DNA of 41,904 nucleotides, from positions 1 to 41,904 of the forward strand of contig CAZKUN010000057.1 in the NCBI GenBank assembly GCA_964555935.1. The letters are read 5' to 3'. Positions 15,383-22,792 of the stretch are shown piece after piece. The position numbers and the translations under genes are program-made. Source of the DNA: CAZKUN01 sp964555935. Lineage in GTDB: Bacteria; Armatimonadota; Zipacnadia; Zipacnadales; VGFC01. The notes beneath the pieces are model-generated. The model saw nothing but the letters and a program-made list of their open reading frames with translations. It did no database searches and was not told where the DNA came from. Positions within the stretch are counted from its first letter, which is position 1. Each line of letters opens with the position of its first letter.

Positions 15383-16789
15383 ATGGATAAGCTCCAAGCC
15401 TTCGCATCCGAACTCATCGCGACCACGCGCGACCACGTGTTCATCCGCCCGGAGGACGGCCTCCTGATCCTGCGGCCCAACCGCACGCAGCACCTCAACG
15501 GCACAGCAGTCGAGATGTTGACGATGCTCTACGAGCAACCCGAGGTCGACGCGCCCGGCGTCGTCCGCGCGATCGCGGGCAAGTACGGCGTCGACGAGCA
15601 GACGATCGCGAAAGATCTGGACAACCTCCTGCTGTCGCTGCATCGGTTGTTGAACGACGATCCCCTCGGCGGGCCGAGCGTCCGAATGACGCCCTTTGGC
15701 CAGCATGAGATCAAGTTCCCGGTGCTGTCTGAGATCGCGTTGACTTACCGATGCACGCATCGCTGTAGTTTCTGCTACGCCTCCGCGGGCCCGCGCGGCG
15801 ATCGGTCGGGCGAGATGTCGACCGATGACGCGAAGCGCGTCATCGACCGCATCTACGACGAGGCCCATGTCCCGACGATCTCGTTCACCGGCGGCGAACC
15901 GACGCTGCGCCACGACCTGCCCGAACTCATCGCCCACGCCAAGGGGCGAGGGATGCGCGCCAACCTGATCACCAACGGTATCCGGTGCGCAAAACCCGAA
16001 TACGTCGCTCAGCTCAAGGCGGCTGAACTCGATTCGGCTCAGGTGAGCCTTGAGGCCGCCGACGCGGAGACCCATGACGCCATCACCAAGGTGCCGACGT
16101 CCTTCGAGCGGTCGATCCGGGCGGTCCGCAACCTGCGCGCGGCTGAGATTCACACGCACACGAACACGACGATCTGCCCTGAGAATGCCGACCACGTGCT
16201 GGCGCTGGTCGACTTCGCTCTCGACGAGTTGGGCAGCGAGTATCTCAGCATGAACATGGTCATCCGGACCGGGGCCGCCGTGACGGCGGGCGAGATGCCC
16301 AAGACGATCGAGTACTCTGATATCGGCGACATCCTGACGCCCATCATCGACCGCGCGCAAGAACGCGGGATCCGCCTCGTCTGGTACTCGCCCGTCCCGT
16401 ATTGCATCTTCAACCCCATCACCGCCGGCATCGGCAGCAACTCCTGCGCCGCCGCGGATGGGTTGCTCAGCATCGGGCCGACCGGCGAAGTGCTGCCGTG
16501 TTCAAGCTTTGAAGAGGGCATTGGGAATCTGTTGCATCAGACGTTTGATGAAGTGTGGAATTCTCGCACAGCGAGATACTGGCGCCGCAAGGAGTTTCTG
16601 CCTCCGACGTGTGGCAATTGCGACTTGAAGCGGATTTGCTGCGGCGCGTGCCCGCTCTACTGGGACAACGTCGGCGGCTTCGATGAACTCGATGCCGTGG
16701 ATCCGGATCGGCGCGCGGGCAAGCTTGCCGGGCTGAAGTGGAAGCTGAAACGCCGCTACTTGGGACGCACGTGCGGTGTCGGACACTGA
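15383..16789 (+). CDS. Radical SAM/SPASM maturase with fused PqqD-like recognition domain
   Basis: The N-terminal 95 residues (HVFIRPEDGLLILRPNRTQH, then TIAKDLDNLLLSLHRLL) look like a PqqD/RRE domain, the module that binds leader or core peptides in RiPP pathways. The radical SAM core has the cluster motif CTHRCSFCYA with Cys124, Cys128 and Cys131, followed by SFTGGEPTLR (167-176). A SPASM region carries extra cluster ligands: Cys355, Cys373, Cys410, Cys413, Cys419, Cys420 and Cys423. This RRE-rSAM-SPASM layout is typical of enzymes that install thioether or carbon-carbon crosslinks in peptides. It is 468 residues and complete. No separate short precursor peptide is obvious nearby; the HSAC tail upstream is the best substrate candidate. 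The enzyme family is sure and the substrate is inferred. Confidence 0.92.
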   Translation: MDKLQAFASELIATTRDHVFIRPEDGLLILRPNRTQHLNGTAVEMLTMLYEQPEVDAPGVVRAIAGKYGVDEQTIAKDLDNLLLSLHRLLNDDPLGGPSVRMTPFGQHEIKFPVLSEIALTYRCTHRCSFCYASAGPRGDRSGEMSTDDAKRVIDRIYDEAHVPTISFTGGEPTLRHDLPELIAHAKGRGMRANLITNGIRCAKPEYVAQLKAAELDSAQVSLEAADAETHDAITKVPTSFERSIRAVRNLRAAEIHTHTNTTICPENADHVLALVDFALDELGSEYLSMNMVIRTGAAVTAGEMPKTIEYSDIGDILTPIIDRAQERGIRLVWYSPVPYCIFNPITAGIGSNSCAAADGLLSIGPTGEVLPCSSFEEGIGNLLHQTFDEVWNSRTARYWRRKEFLPPTCGNCDLKRICCGACPLYWDNVGGFDELDAVDPDRRAGKLAGLKWKLKRRYLGRTCGVGH

Positions 16790-16822
16790 ATGCGTCCGCG
16801 GGCCGGAAAGGTCGGTGCATGA

Positions 16823-17989
16823 ATGTCGTTTCATGATCTCGGGACGATGATCCAGTACCTCGTCACGCAGCGCGAGAAGATCGCGGCGCTGGTCAAGGAG
16901 GTTGACGAGATCAACACCGGCATCACGAGCGAATTCGTCGAGGCGCAAGACAGCGTTGAGACGGCCATCGGCAACGCCGTTTCGACTGCCGATGAAAGCT
17001 ACGACGACCTCGATCCCAACATCCGGCAGGTGTTCGAGGACGGCATGCCGGCCATGCACGACATCAAGGGCTCGCGCCGCGTCGAGTTGGAGAAGGGCAT
17101 CAGCGAGCTGCATGCGGACCGCGCCGAGATTGAGGACAGGGACGCGGCGGAGCTGGATGATCTCGCGACGCAGAACCCCGCGTTGAACGAGCGCGAAGAG
17201 GCGCTGAAGGCCCAGGCCACGCAGCTCCAGGAGCAGATAGATGATGTGGAGGCGCAGCTCGCCGACGCCGGCGCCGGGATGGGATGGCTGACCAATGTCG
17301 GCAAGATCGGCCGTCTGCGAAGACAGCATCATGGCTTGGCGACAATGCTCTACGGGATTCGCGAGCGGCTGCATGAAGTGCGCGGGTCGTGGGTGCTCCG
17401 CCAGACGGAGGCGGGCGATACGCAACAACAGCTCCAGGAGGCGTGGCGGCTCCGCACTGCCGAAATCGCCAAGCTTACGCAGGAGTTCGACAGGTTGACC
17501 GACGACTTTGAGGGCACGTGCAGGAGAGCCGTCATCGAGGCGCACATCCGGGCCAATGAAGACTACGCTCCAACCGGCGTGCCGGCCCTCGAAACAGCCC
17601 TCGATGATCTCACGGTTTGGCGTCAACGCGAGGTGGACTGCGAGTCGGGCGTAGTCGCGGTGTCTGAGATCATCGGTCTTCTTGACGGCATCTCCGAGGG
17701 GCTCAAGCGCATGCAAGAGAGCGTCAAGGGGGTCAAGAAGGAACAGGACATGCATGCTGAGCTGAGCGAACTCAAGCTCGCCGCCCCGCCGGAGCTGGTG
17801 CAGTTCAACGCAATATGGGACGGGCTGATGCAGACGGTCGTCGACGAGAAACGCTCCATCGAGCATCCGAGAGCCTTCGCCGATATCGTGCATGACGTCG
17901 TCGACACGCGCCTGTCCAATGATCAGATCGAGGCAATGTTCAATCTAGCCGGCGGTGTCCTCACCGAGGGCACGAAACAGTGGGACTAA
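16823..17989 (+). CDS. Coiled-coil protein of unknown function
   Basis: This 388-residue soluble protein is rich in Glu, Gln, Ala, Leu and Arg. Long heptad-like helices are visible at about 80-145 (ELEKGISELHADRAEIEDRD, then EEALKAQATQLQEQIDDVEA) and about 180-235, and further helices follow to the end. A short Gly-rich break (DAGAGMGWLTNVGKIG) separates the first two helical blocks. There is no signal peptide, transmembrane helix or nucleotide-binding motif. I do not recognise the family. It lies 33 bases after the radical SAM gene and 12 bases before the secretion-fragment gene, so it is probably co-transcribed with both. A scaffold role is possible. Confidence 0.75.
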   Translation: MSFHDLGTMIQYLVTQREKIAALVKEVDEINTGITSEFVEAQDSVETAIGNAVSTADESYDDLDPNIRQVFEDGMPAMHDIKGSRRVELEKGISELHADRAEIEDRDAAELDDLATQNPALNEREEALKAQATQLQEQIDDVEAQLADAGAGMGWLTNVGKIGRLRRQHHGLATMLYGIRERLHEVRGSWVLRQTEAGDTQQQLQEAWRLRTAEIAKLTQEFDRLTDDFEGTCRRAVIEAHIRANEDYAPTGVPALETALDDLTVWRQREVDCESGVVAVSEIIGLLDGISEGLKRMQESVKGVKKEQDMHAELSELKLAAPPELVQFNAIWDGLMQTVVDEKRSIEHPRAFADIVHDVVDTRLSNDQIEAMFNLAGGVLTEGTKQWD

Positions 17990-18001
17990 ACGGATCCGCC
18001 C

Positions 18002-18739
18002 ATGAGCCCATCCACCCGCCAAACCAGACGTCGCCTGCGCGAGCTATCGCTTTGGTGCCGTCAGCTCGGCATGATGCTGCGCACGGGCACTGATCTCGTC
18101 GCCGCGCTCACAGTCATCGAGCACCAGGACTTCAGCCCCGACCTGCGCGACATGACGACCGCGATGATCGAGCAAGCCGCCGGTGACATCACGCTTGAGG
18201 ATCTGATCGCGTCGCGGACGGACATCTTCCCACCGGTCGCGGGCCTCGCGCTGAAGGCCGGCCAAGCCCGTCAGCGGGCGCCGGAGACGCTCGTCACGCT
18301 CGCCGACTGTCTTGGGCAAGCGTCCGAGCTTGGGATGGATCTCAGCCTGGGCAACGAGGGCGAAGCATCCGAGGAGCCCGAGTCCGTCGACCAGATGCCT
18401 GTCGTCCGGATCGTCGATTCGATCGTGCGCGAGGCGGTAAATGCCGCCGCGACGGAGGTGCATGTTTGCGCGTCCGATGACGGCGAGCACGTGCATGTTT
18501 CCTACACTGTCGGCGGGGCCGTGTCGGTTGTCGCCGAGTTGCCGGCTGGGCTTCTTGGCCCCATCTGCAGGCGGATCTGCATCATGGCCGGCATCAACTG
18601 GCACCTCCAGCAACCGGCTCTGGGCATGCTCCAGATCGGCCAGCGCGATGGCGACCCGCACGGCACAGTGAGATTCATCCCCGGGGAGCGGGAGGCCGAT
18701 TGCCAGGTCCACGTGAACCTCACCGCGCCGGACCGATAA
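18002..18739 (+). CDS. Fusion of type II secretion F-like and E-like fragments
   Basis: Residues about 10-108 match one cytosolic T2SF/GspF repeat: LSLWCRQLGMMLRTGTDLVA, then FPPVAGLALKAGQARQRAPE. The usual GspF transmembrane helices are missing. Residues about 131-212 match the N-terminal part of GspE/PilB ATPases (MPVVRIVDSIVREAVNAAAT, then the GGAVSVVAELP strand and RRICIMAGINW). There is no Walker A, so the protein is not an ATPase. In type II secretion and type IV pilus systems, F and E proteins contact each other at the inner membrane; here soluble pieces of both are joined in 245 residues. It may be a degenerate remnant or a repurposed adaptor. It is probably in the same operon as the coiled-coil gene. 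Confidence 0.75.
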   Translation: MSPSTRQTRRRLRELSLWCRQLGMMLRTGTDLVAALTVIEHQDFSPDLRDMTTAMIEQAAGDITLEDLIASRTDIFPPVAGLALKAGQARQRAPETLVTLADCLGQASELGMDLSLGNEGEASEEPESVDQMPVVRIVDSIVREAVNAAATEVHVCASDDGEHVHVSYTVGGAVSVVAELPAGLLGPICRRICIMAGINWHLQQPALGMLQIGQRDGDPHGTVRFIPGEREADCQVHVNLTAPDR

Positions 18740-18781
18740 CTCTGGGAACAAGATCCGCGAGTCGTTGTCCCGATTAGTACC

Positions 18782-20170
18782 ATGCAAGCATCCCGGCGCG
18801 CCTTCGAGCGCCGACACCTACTCCATCTCGTGCTATCCGATGCCGCCAGCTGCGTGGGGGCTGTCGTCTCCGCGTATGGGCTGCGCCTCATCACGCCCGA
18901 ACTCCTCCGCCCCCAACTGCAGCACCCGTTGACGATGTATCTCTGGACGCTCCCGGTCATCCTGCCGCTCTGGCTCGCGACCTTCGAGGCGCTCGGGCTG
19001 TATAACATCAGCCGCGTCGCGCAGCCGTTCCACGATCTCACCGACAGCGTGCGCGCGGTGACTCTCGCGACGCTGATGATCGCCGCGGTATCGTTCCTCA
19101 GCCGCACTGACTACTCGCGTGGAATGCTGATCCTCTTCTGGGTCATCGCGCTGAGTCTCGTGTCCGTAGGCCGGACGCTGCTGAGCAACCGGCGCGCTCG
19201 GGCTCTTGCCACTGGCCGAGCCCAAGCGCGCACGCTTATCGTCGGGTGCGGCGAGCTTGGCCGGATCGTCTTGAGTCGTTCTCGCGAGCACCCGGAGTTT
19301 GGCCACCGCATCGTCGGGTTCGTAAGCGCAAACGGCGGCGCGGACGAGGTGGAGGGCATGCCCGTGATGGGCGGACTGGACGACGTGCCCGAGCTGGTGG
19401 CCGAGCATGCTATTGAGGCGGTCATCGTGGCGCAACCAGGCCTGAAGCCTGGCGCGCTGCTCGATGTCGTCTCCGAGTGCGAAGAGCACCCCGTTGAGTT
19501 CCAGGTGATCTCCGGCCCCTTCGAAGTGTTGACCGGTCAGGCTGACATCAACGGGCTGGGTGATCTGCCGACGATTGGGCTCGGGCACGCGTCGTTTGGA
19601 TCCGTAGAGGAGCTGCTGAAACGTGGCTGCGACATTCTGGCCTCGTCGTTAGGACTGCTCGTGCTGTCGCCGCTGATCCTGGTTGTCGGCGTACTCATCC
19701 GACGGCAGACGGGCGATTCAGCGATCTTCCGGCAAGAGAGGGTTGGGCTCGGCGGGCAGCCATTTACGATGTATAAGTTCCGTTCCATGCGCTCGGATGT
19801 TGAGCCATACGCCGACGCGCCGGCGGGGGAGGACGACCCGCGAGTCACGCGTATCGGCGCGTGGCTGCGCAAATACAGTCTCGATGAGGTGCCCCAATTC
19901 TGGAACATCATCAAGGGGGACATGAGTCTGGTCGGCCCGCGGCCCGAGATGCCATACATCGTCGAACAGTACGAGCCGTGGCAGCGGCGGCGTATTGAAG
20001 TCCGGCCAGGGCTCACGGGGCTCTGGCAGATCCTCGGCCGGAAGGATCTCCCGCTCCGGGACAACATCGAGTACGATTTCTACTACCTGACGAACCGGTC
20101 GCTGCTGCTCGACCTGGTCATTGTCTATAAGACCCTGGGCGCGGTCATCCGGCGTCGCGGGGCTTACTAG
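18782..20170 (+). CDS. Polyprenyl-phosphate sugar phosphotransferase (exopolysaccharide initiation)
   Basis: This 462-residue membrane enzyme has about four N-terminal transmembrane helices (about 15-130) and a nucleotide-binding-like middle domain (LIVGCGELGRIVLSRSRE). A fifth hydrophobic helix (CDILASSLGLLVLSPLILVV) starts near 283 and leads into the conserved bacterial sugar transferase domain. That domain carries FRQERVGLGGQPFTMYKFRS, LDEVPQFWNIIKGDMSLVGP and RPGLTGLWQILGR. Such proteins transfer a sugar-1-phosphate from a nucleotide sugar to undecaprenyl phosphate, the first step of exopolysaccharide or O-antigen repeat synthesis. No other assembly genes (flippase, polymerase) follow directly. 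The sugar is not predictable from sequence. Confidence 0.93.
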   Translation: MQASRRAFERRHLLHLVLSDAASCVGAVVSAYGLRLITPELLRPQLQHPLTMYLWTLPVILPLWLATFEALGLYNISRVAQPFHDLTDSVRAVTLATLMIAAVSFLSRTDYSRGMLILFWVIALSLVSVGRTLLSNRRARALATGRAQARTLIVGCGELGRIVLSRSREHPEFGHRIVGFVSANGGADEVEGMPVMGGLDDVPELVAEHAIEAVIVAQPGLKPGALLDVVSECEEHPVEFQVISGPFEVLTGQADINGLGDLPTIGLGHASFGSVEELLKRGCDILASSLGLLVLSPLILVVGVLIRRQTGDSAIFRQERVGLGGQPFTMYKFRSMRSDVEPYADAPAGEDDPRVTRIGAWLRKYSLDEVPQFWNIIKGDMSLVGPRPEMPYIVEQYEPWQRRRIEVRPGLTGLWQILGRKDLPLRDNIEYDFYYLTNRSLLLDLVIVYKTLGAVIRRRGAY

Positions 20171-20189
20171 ATCGTTCACGAGGAACGCC

Positions 20190-20699
20190 ATGAAGATCGC
20201 CGTCATCTCCGACAGCCACGATCACCTCATCCCTCTGCGGGCGGCGCTCGAGCGCGCGGCCGAGGCCGGCGCCGAGGCGCTGATCCACTGTGGCGATCTT
20301 AGCGCGCCGTTCGTGATCGCTGCGCTGAAGCGATTCCATGGGCCCGTACACGTGGTCTTCGGCAACAACGATGGCGACATCTTCCTGCAGTCGAATCTGG
20401 CTCGGGGCAGCAACGTGACGCTCCACGGCACGGTGATGGAGTTGGAGATCGGCGGGCGGAAACTCCTCGCCACGCACGAGCCCCCCACGGCTGAGGCCTT
20501 CGCGGCAACGGGCCAGTACGACGCCGTCTTCTATGGGCACGTGCATCAAGCGGCGGAGAAGCGGGTGGGGGAGACGCTTGTGCTCGGGGCGGGCGAGCTG
20601 ATGGGCTTCAAGGAGACGCCCTCATTCGCCATGTACGATACCGATACGAACGCCGCTGAGCGGATCTCGCTTGGCGACGTGTGGAAAGGCTATGTCTAG
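20190..20699 (+). CDS. YfcE/MJ0936-like metallophosphodiesterase
   Basis: This 169-residue calcineurin-like phosphoesterase has the full set of metal-ligand motifs: DSH (8-10), GDLSAP (35-40), GNND (58-61), THE (95-97) and GHVH (116-119). The family hydrolyses phosphodiester substrates using two divalent metals; natural substrates are mostly unknown. I chose the ATG at 20190 because it gives the family-standard MKIAVISDSHDH start. It ends convergently with the next minus-strand gene, and the two stop codons overlap by four bases (TCTA/TAGA region at 20696-20699), so no terminator separates them. Confidence 0.93.
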   Translation: MKIAVISDSHDHLIPLRAALERAAEAGAEALIHCGDLSAPFVIAALKRFHGPVHVVFGNNDGDIFLQSNLARGSNVTLHGTVMELEIGGRKLLATHEPPTAEAFAATGQYDAVFYGHVHQAAEKRVGETLVLGAGELMGFKETPSFAMYDTDTNAAERISLGDVWKGYV

Positions 20700-21439
20700 C
20701 CCAGCCGCTCCCGCGCGACCTCCAGGTCGCCCGGCTTCTGGATGTCTGTCGCCAAGCCCGGCGCGTTGATGGCGATCGCCGTCGCGCGCAAGCCGAGCGC
20801 CTTCTGCGCGAGTTCGCCGATGTCGCCGCAGCCCATCCTCCCGGAACTGAACTTCAGCAGCACGAGCGGGTTGACCATCGTCATGAGCTTCGCCGGCTCG
20901 CGGCGGAGTTCCGCTGCCTTCTCGATGATTGCAGTGTCCGCCTGGAATGTGGGGACGTCGATGAACAGCGCGTTCCCGCCGGTAAGCTCGCCCTCGACGA
21001 GCTTGAAGTACGTCCGCCGGATCTCCGGGAACGCGGCGTCGCAGCCGCCTCGGGTGACGAGCGGATATGCGAGCTGCACGGAGGCAGCCGCCGCTGCCCG
21101 GACGAATGCCTCGATCTCCGCGCCTCGGACGAATGGGATGTTGCCGGGCAAGATGATGGCATGAGGGCAGTCGTCCAGCAATGCGAGTGCCGCGGCGATG
21201 TCCTTCGCCGGATTGCCCGTCGTGCTCAGGTGCTCGTCGGCTCCGAGCGCGTCATCGCCACCAACCAAGACGACCGTGCCGACGCTGGCCGCATCCTCGG
21301 CCGCGCTCACGACGCGGGCCGCCAGCGTCTCGCCGCCCACCTCGATGAGGGCCGCCGTCTCGCCGCCCAGCTCTGCCGGGGCGCCGAAGCCCGTCTCATG
21401 TGTTGCCAGCACTACCGCGCCAACGTTGCCTTCGCTCAC
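20696..21439 (-). CDS. Nucleotidyltransferase-like protein with degenerate signature
   Basis: This 247-residue protein resembles the NTP_transferase/MobA-like fold: an N-terminal strand (VGAVVLAT), a later AALIEVGGETLAARVV in the position of the sugar-nucleotide enzymes' 'P-x-G-K-P-hh' segment, and HAIILPGNIPFVRG where catalytic enzymes have an Asp-containing strand (AxxhxxDxP). Here Asn replaces that Asp, and the usual GxGxRxxP loop is not recognisable, so it may not be a normal pyrophosphorylase. The GTG start overlaps the upstream gene's TGA (GTGA), indicating translational coupling with the 'quinate dehydrogenase'-like gene. Function is uncertain; a related guess is an inactive or altered sugar nucleotidyltransferase. 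Confidence 0.65.
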   Translation of the reverse strand: MSEGNVGAVVLATHETGFGAPAELGGETAALIEVGGETLAARVVSAAEDAASVGTVVLVGGDDALGADEHLSTTGNPAKDIAAALALLDDCPHAIILPGNIPFVRGAEIEAFVRAAAAASVQLAYPLVTRGGCDAAFPEIRRTYFKLVEGELTGGNALFIDVPTFQADTAIIEKAAELRREPAKLMTMVNPLVLLKFSSGRMGCGDIGELAQKALGLRATAIAINAPGLATDIQKPGDLEVARERLG

Positions 21440-22350
21440 TGTGTGTCTCCGTCCAACTCGGTGATCGTCGGTTTCCAGCCGATCTCATTCAGCACTTGGT
21501 CGTAGTCCTCGTCCGTGATTTCGGCGGGATCTTTCTCCATCGCAGCGACGATTGCGGCCTCGAAGATGTTCGTGCCGGGCGAGCGCCCGTTGAACGACGG
21601 GGTCGTGGTCACCAACCTCGTGACGCCTCGCTCCCGGTAGAGCTCAACGTCCTTCTTGGTTGTTGTGTTGGTGATGATCGTCTTGCCTGTCATATCACCA
21701 GGCACGTGGCGGCGGATGTAGTGGCCATCACCGCATACGTTGTCGGCCCACGCATAATACTTGCCAAACTTGGGCACGATCTGTTTTTGCTTGTCGCCGG
21801 TCGGGTAGAGCCAGTCGATCGGAAGCTGGACTGCGATCGGAAGGATCAGTCTCGCGGCGAAGCGCAGCGTGCCAAGCGAGCGGAAAGCAATCGGGATCCC
21901 CAGGCCAAACATCAGGTCGCCGTAGACAACCGGCCCGCCTTGAGCCGCCAATGCCTCGGCCATCCCGAAGCGATCGACCCCGCAAACCAGCAACGAGTTC
22001 GTGCCGGCAAAGTCGACGATGCCCTTCTCCTGCAGGTAGACGATTGCCGCGCGCTCGAGAGTGTTTTTGACGCCGCTCCCGTCGAGCACGGGCGTCTTCT
22101 CAATGCCCCGGAGGATCTTCTTCGACGCGCGGAAAGCGTACTTCCGCCCCGCGCTCCGGACGTAGACATCAAAGCCGCCGAATCCAAACGCGTCGACCTT
22201 GCCATCGTTCTCTTTCAGCAGCTCGACGTACCTGTCAATGTCGCCATCCGTGCCAACGCGACGGAGGTTCACGTCATGGCCGAGAAGCTCGACGGAGGCT
22301 TCGAAGTCGCGCGCCGAATCGCCCAAGCTGACCCCCAGCACGTTCTTCAT
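21436..22350 (-). CDS. 'Quinate 5-dehydrogenase'-like conserved protein
   Basis: This 304-residue protein resembles a family commonly labelled quinate 5-dehydrogenase in databases, with motifs MKNVLGVSLGDSARDFEAS, RRVGTDGDIDRYVELL, KVDAFGFGGFDVYV, KTPVLDGSGVKNTLER and TNTTTKKDVELYRERGV. That label is not experimentally secure; no canonical GxGxxG Rossmann loop is obvious. I chose the ATG at 22350 because a GGGGGAG site stands seven bases upstream. The frame remains open for another 600 bases upstream, but that part has shadow-like composition and lies opposite the DUF1232 gene. It is translationally coupled to the downstream nucleotidyltransferase-like gene. Confidence 0.75.
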   Translation of the reverse strand: MKNVLGVSLGDSARDFEASVELLGHDVNLRRVGTDGDIDRYVELLKENDGKVDAFGFGGFDVYVRSAGRKYAFRASKKILRGIEKTPVLDGSGVKNTLERAAIVYLQEKGIVDFAGTNSLLVCGVDRFGMAEALAAQGGPVVYGDLMFGLGIPIAFRSLGTLRFAARLILPIAVQLPIDWLYPTGDKQKQIVPKFGKYYAWADNVCGDGHYIRRHVPGDMTGKTIITNTTTKKDVELYRERGVTRLVTTTPSFNGRSPGTNIFEAAIVAAMEKDPAEITDEDYDQVLNEIGWKPTITELDGDTQ

Positions 22351-22461
22351 GTCGACTCCCCCTGTGGCATCCAAGCCCTTGGCCACGCCGGGCCCATACT
22401 CCTCCCGCCGGGGCTCGCGGAGGTGGCCCTGCGGCGACGCGGCGAACAGGTGACTGGACCC

Positions 22462-22746
22462 ATGTGGAATCGTCTGAAGGAACTTGGTCGCAAGCTCAAG
22501 CAAGAGCTTACCGTCTACCGGTTGGTCCTGCGCGATCCGCGTGTGGGGTGGTTGCCGAGGGTGCTGCTGGGGTTGGCGATCGGCTACATCTTGCTGCCTA
22601 TTGACCTTATCCCTGATTTCATCCCCGTTCTTGGCCATCTCGACGACGTCATCATCGTCCCGGGTCTCTTCTTTCTCGCCCTCAAGCTCATCCCCGCCGA
22701 AGGCGTCGACGATTGCCGGGGAAAAGCAGAGGCCGCCCAGCAGTAG
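22462..22746 (+). CDS. DUF1232 (YkvA-like) small membrane protein
   Basis: This 94-residue protein contains the DUF1232 hallmark ILLPIDLIPDFIPVLGHLDD (about 43-62), flanked by a basic amphipathic N-terminus and a second hydrophobic stretch (IIVPGLFFLALKLIP). Members are small membrane proteins of unknown function, found widely in bacteria. The ATG at 22462 has AGGTGA seven bases before it. The longer open frame upstream is antisense to the minus-strand gene and is not believed. It is the only plus-strand gene within a long minus-strand block, divergent from the gene at 22350 (111 bases apart). Confidence 0.85.
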   Translation: MWNRLKELGRKLKQELTVYRLVLRDPRVGWLPRVLLGLAIGYILLPIDLIPDFIPVLGHLDDVIIVPGLFFLALKLIPAEGVDDCRGKAEAAQQ

Positions 22747-22792
22747 CCGGACGGCCTCGATGCTCACCGTGATCATGGATTCGCAGTCGGTC

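Noticed and set aside
12028..16789. Assignment to the known His-Xaa-Ser (Hxs) radical SAM system
   Set aside because: That system has several Hxs proteins, including two radical SAM enzymes, and its repeats are not Cys-based. Here there is one radical SAM enzyme and the unit is HSAC.
21400..22461. Plus-strand open frame leading into the DUF1232 gene
   Set aside because: It is antisense to the 'quinate dehydrogenase'-like gene and has no family features. Only the last 94 codons, with their own ribosome site, are a real gene.
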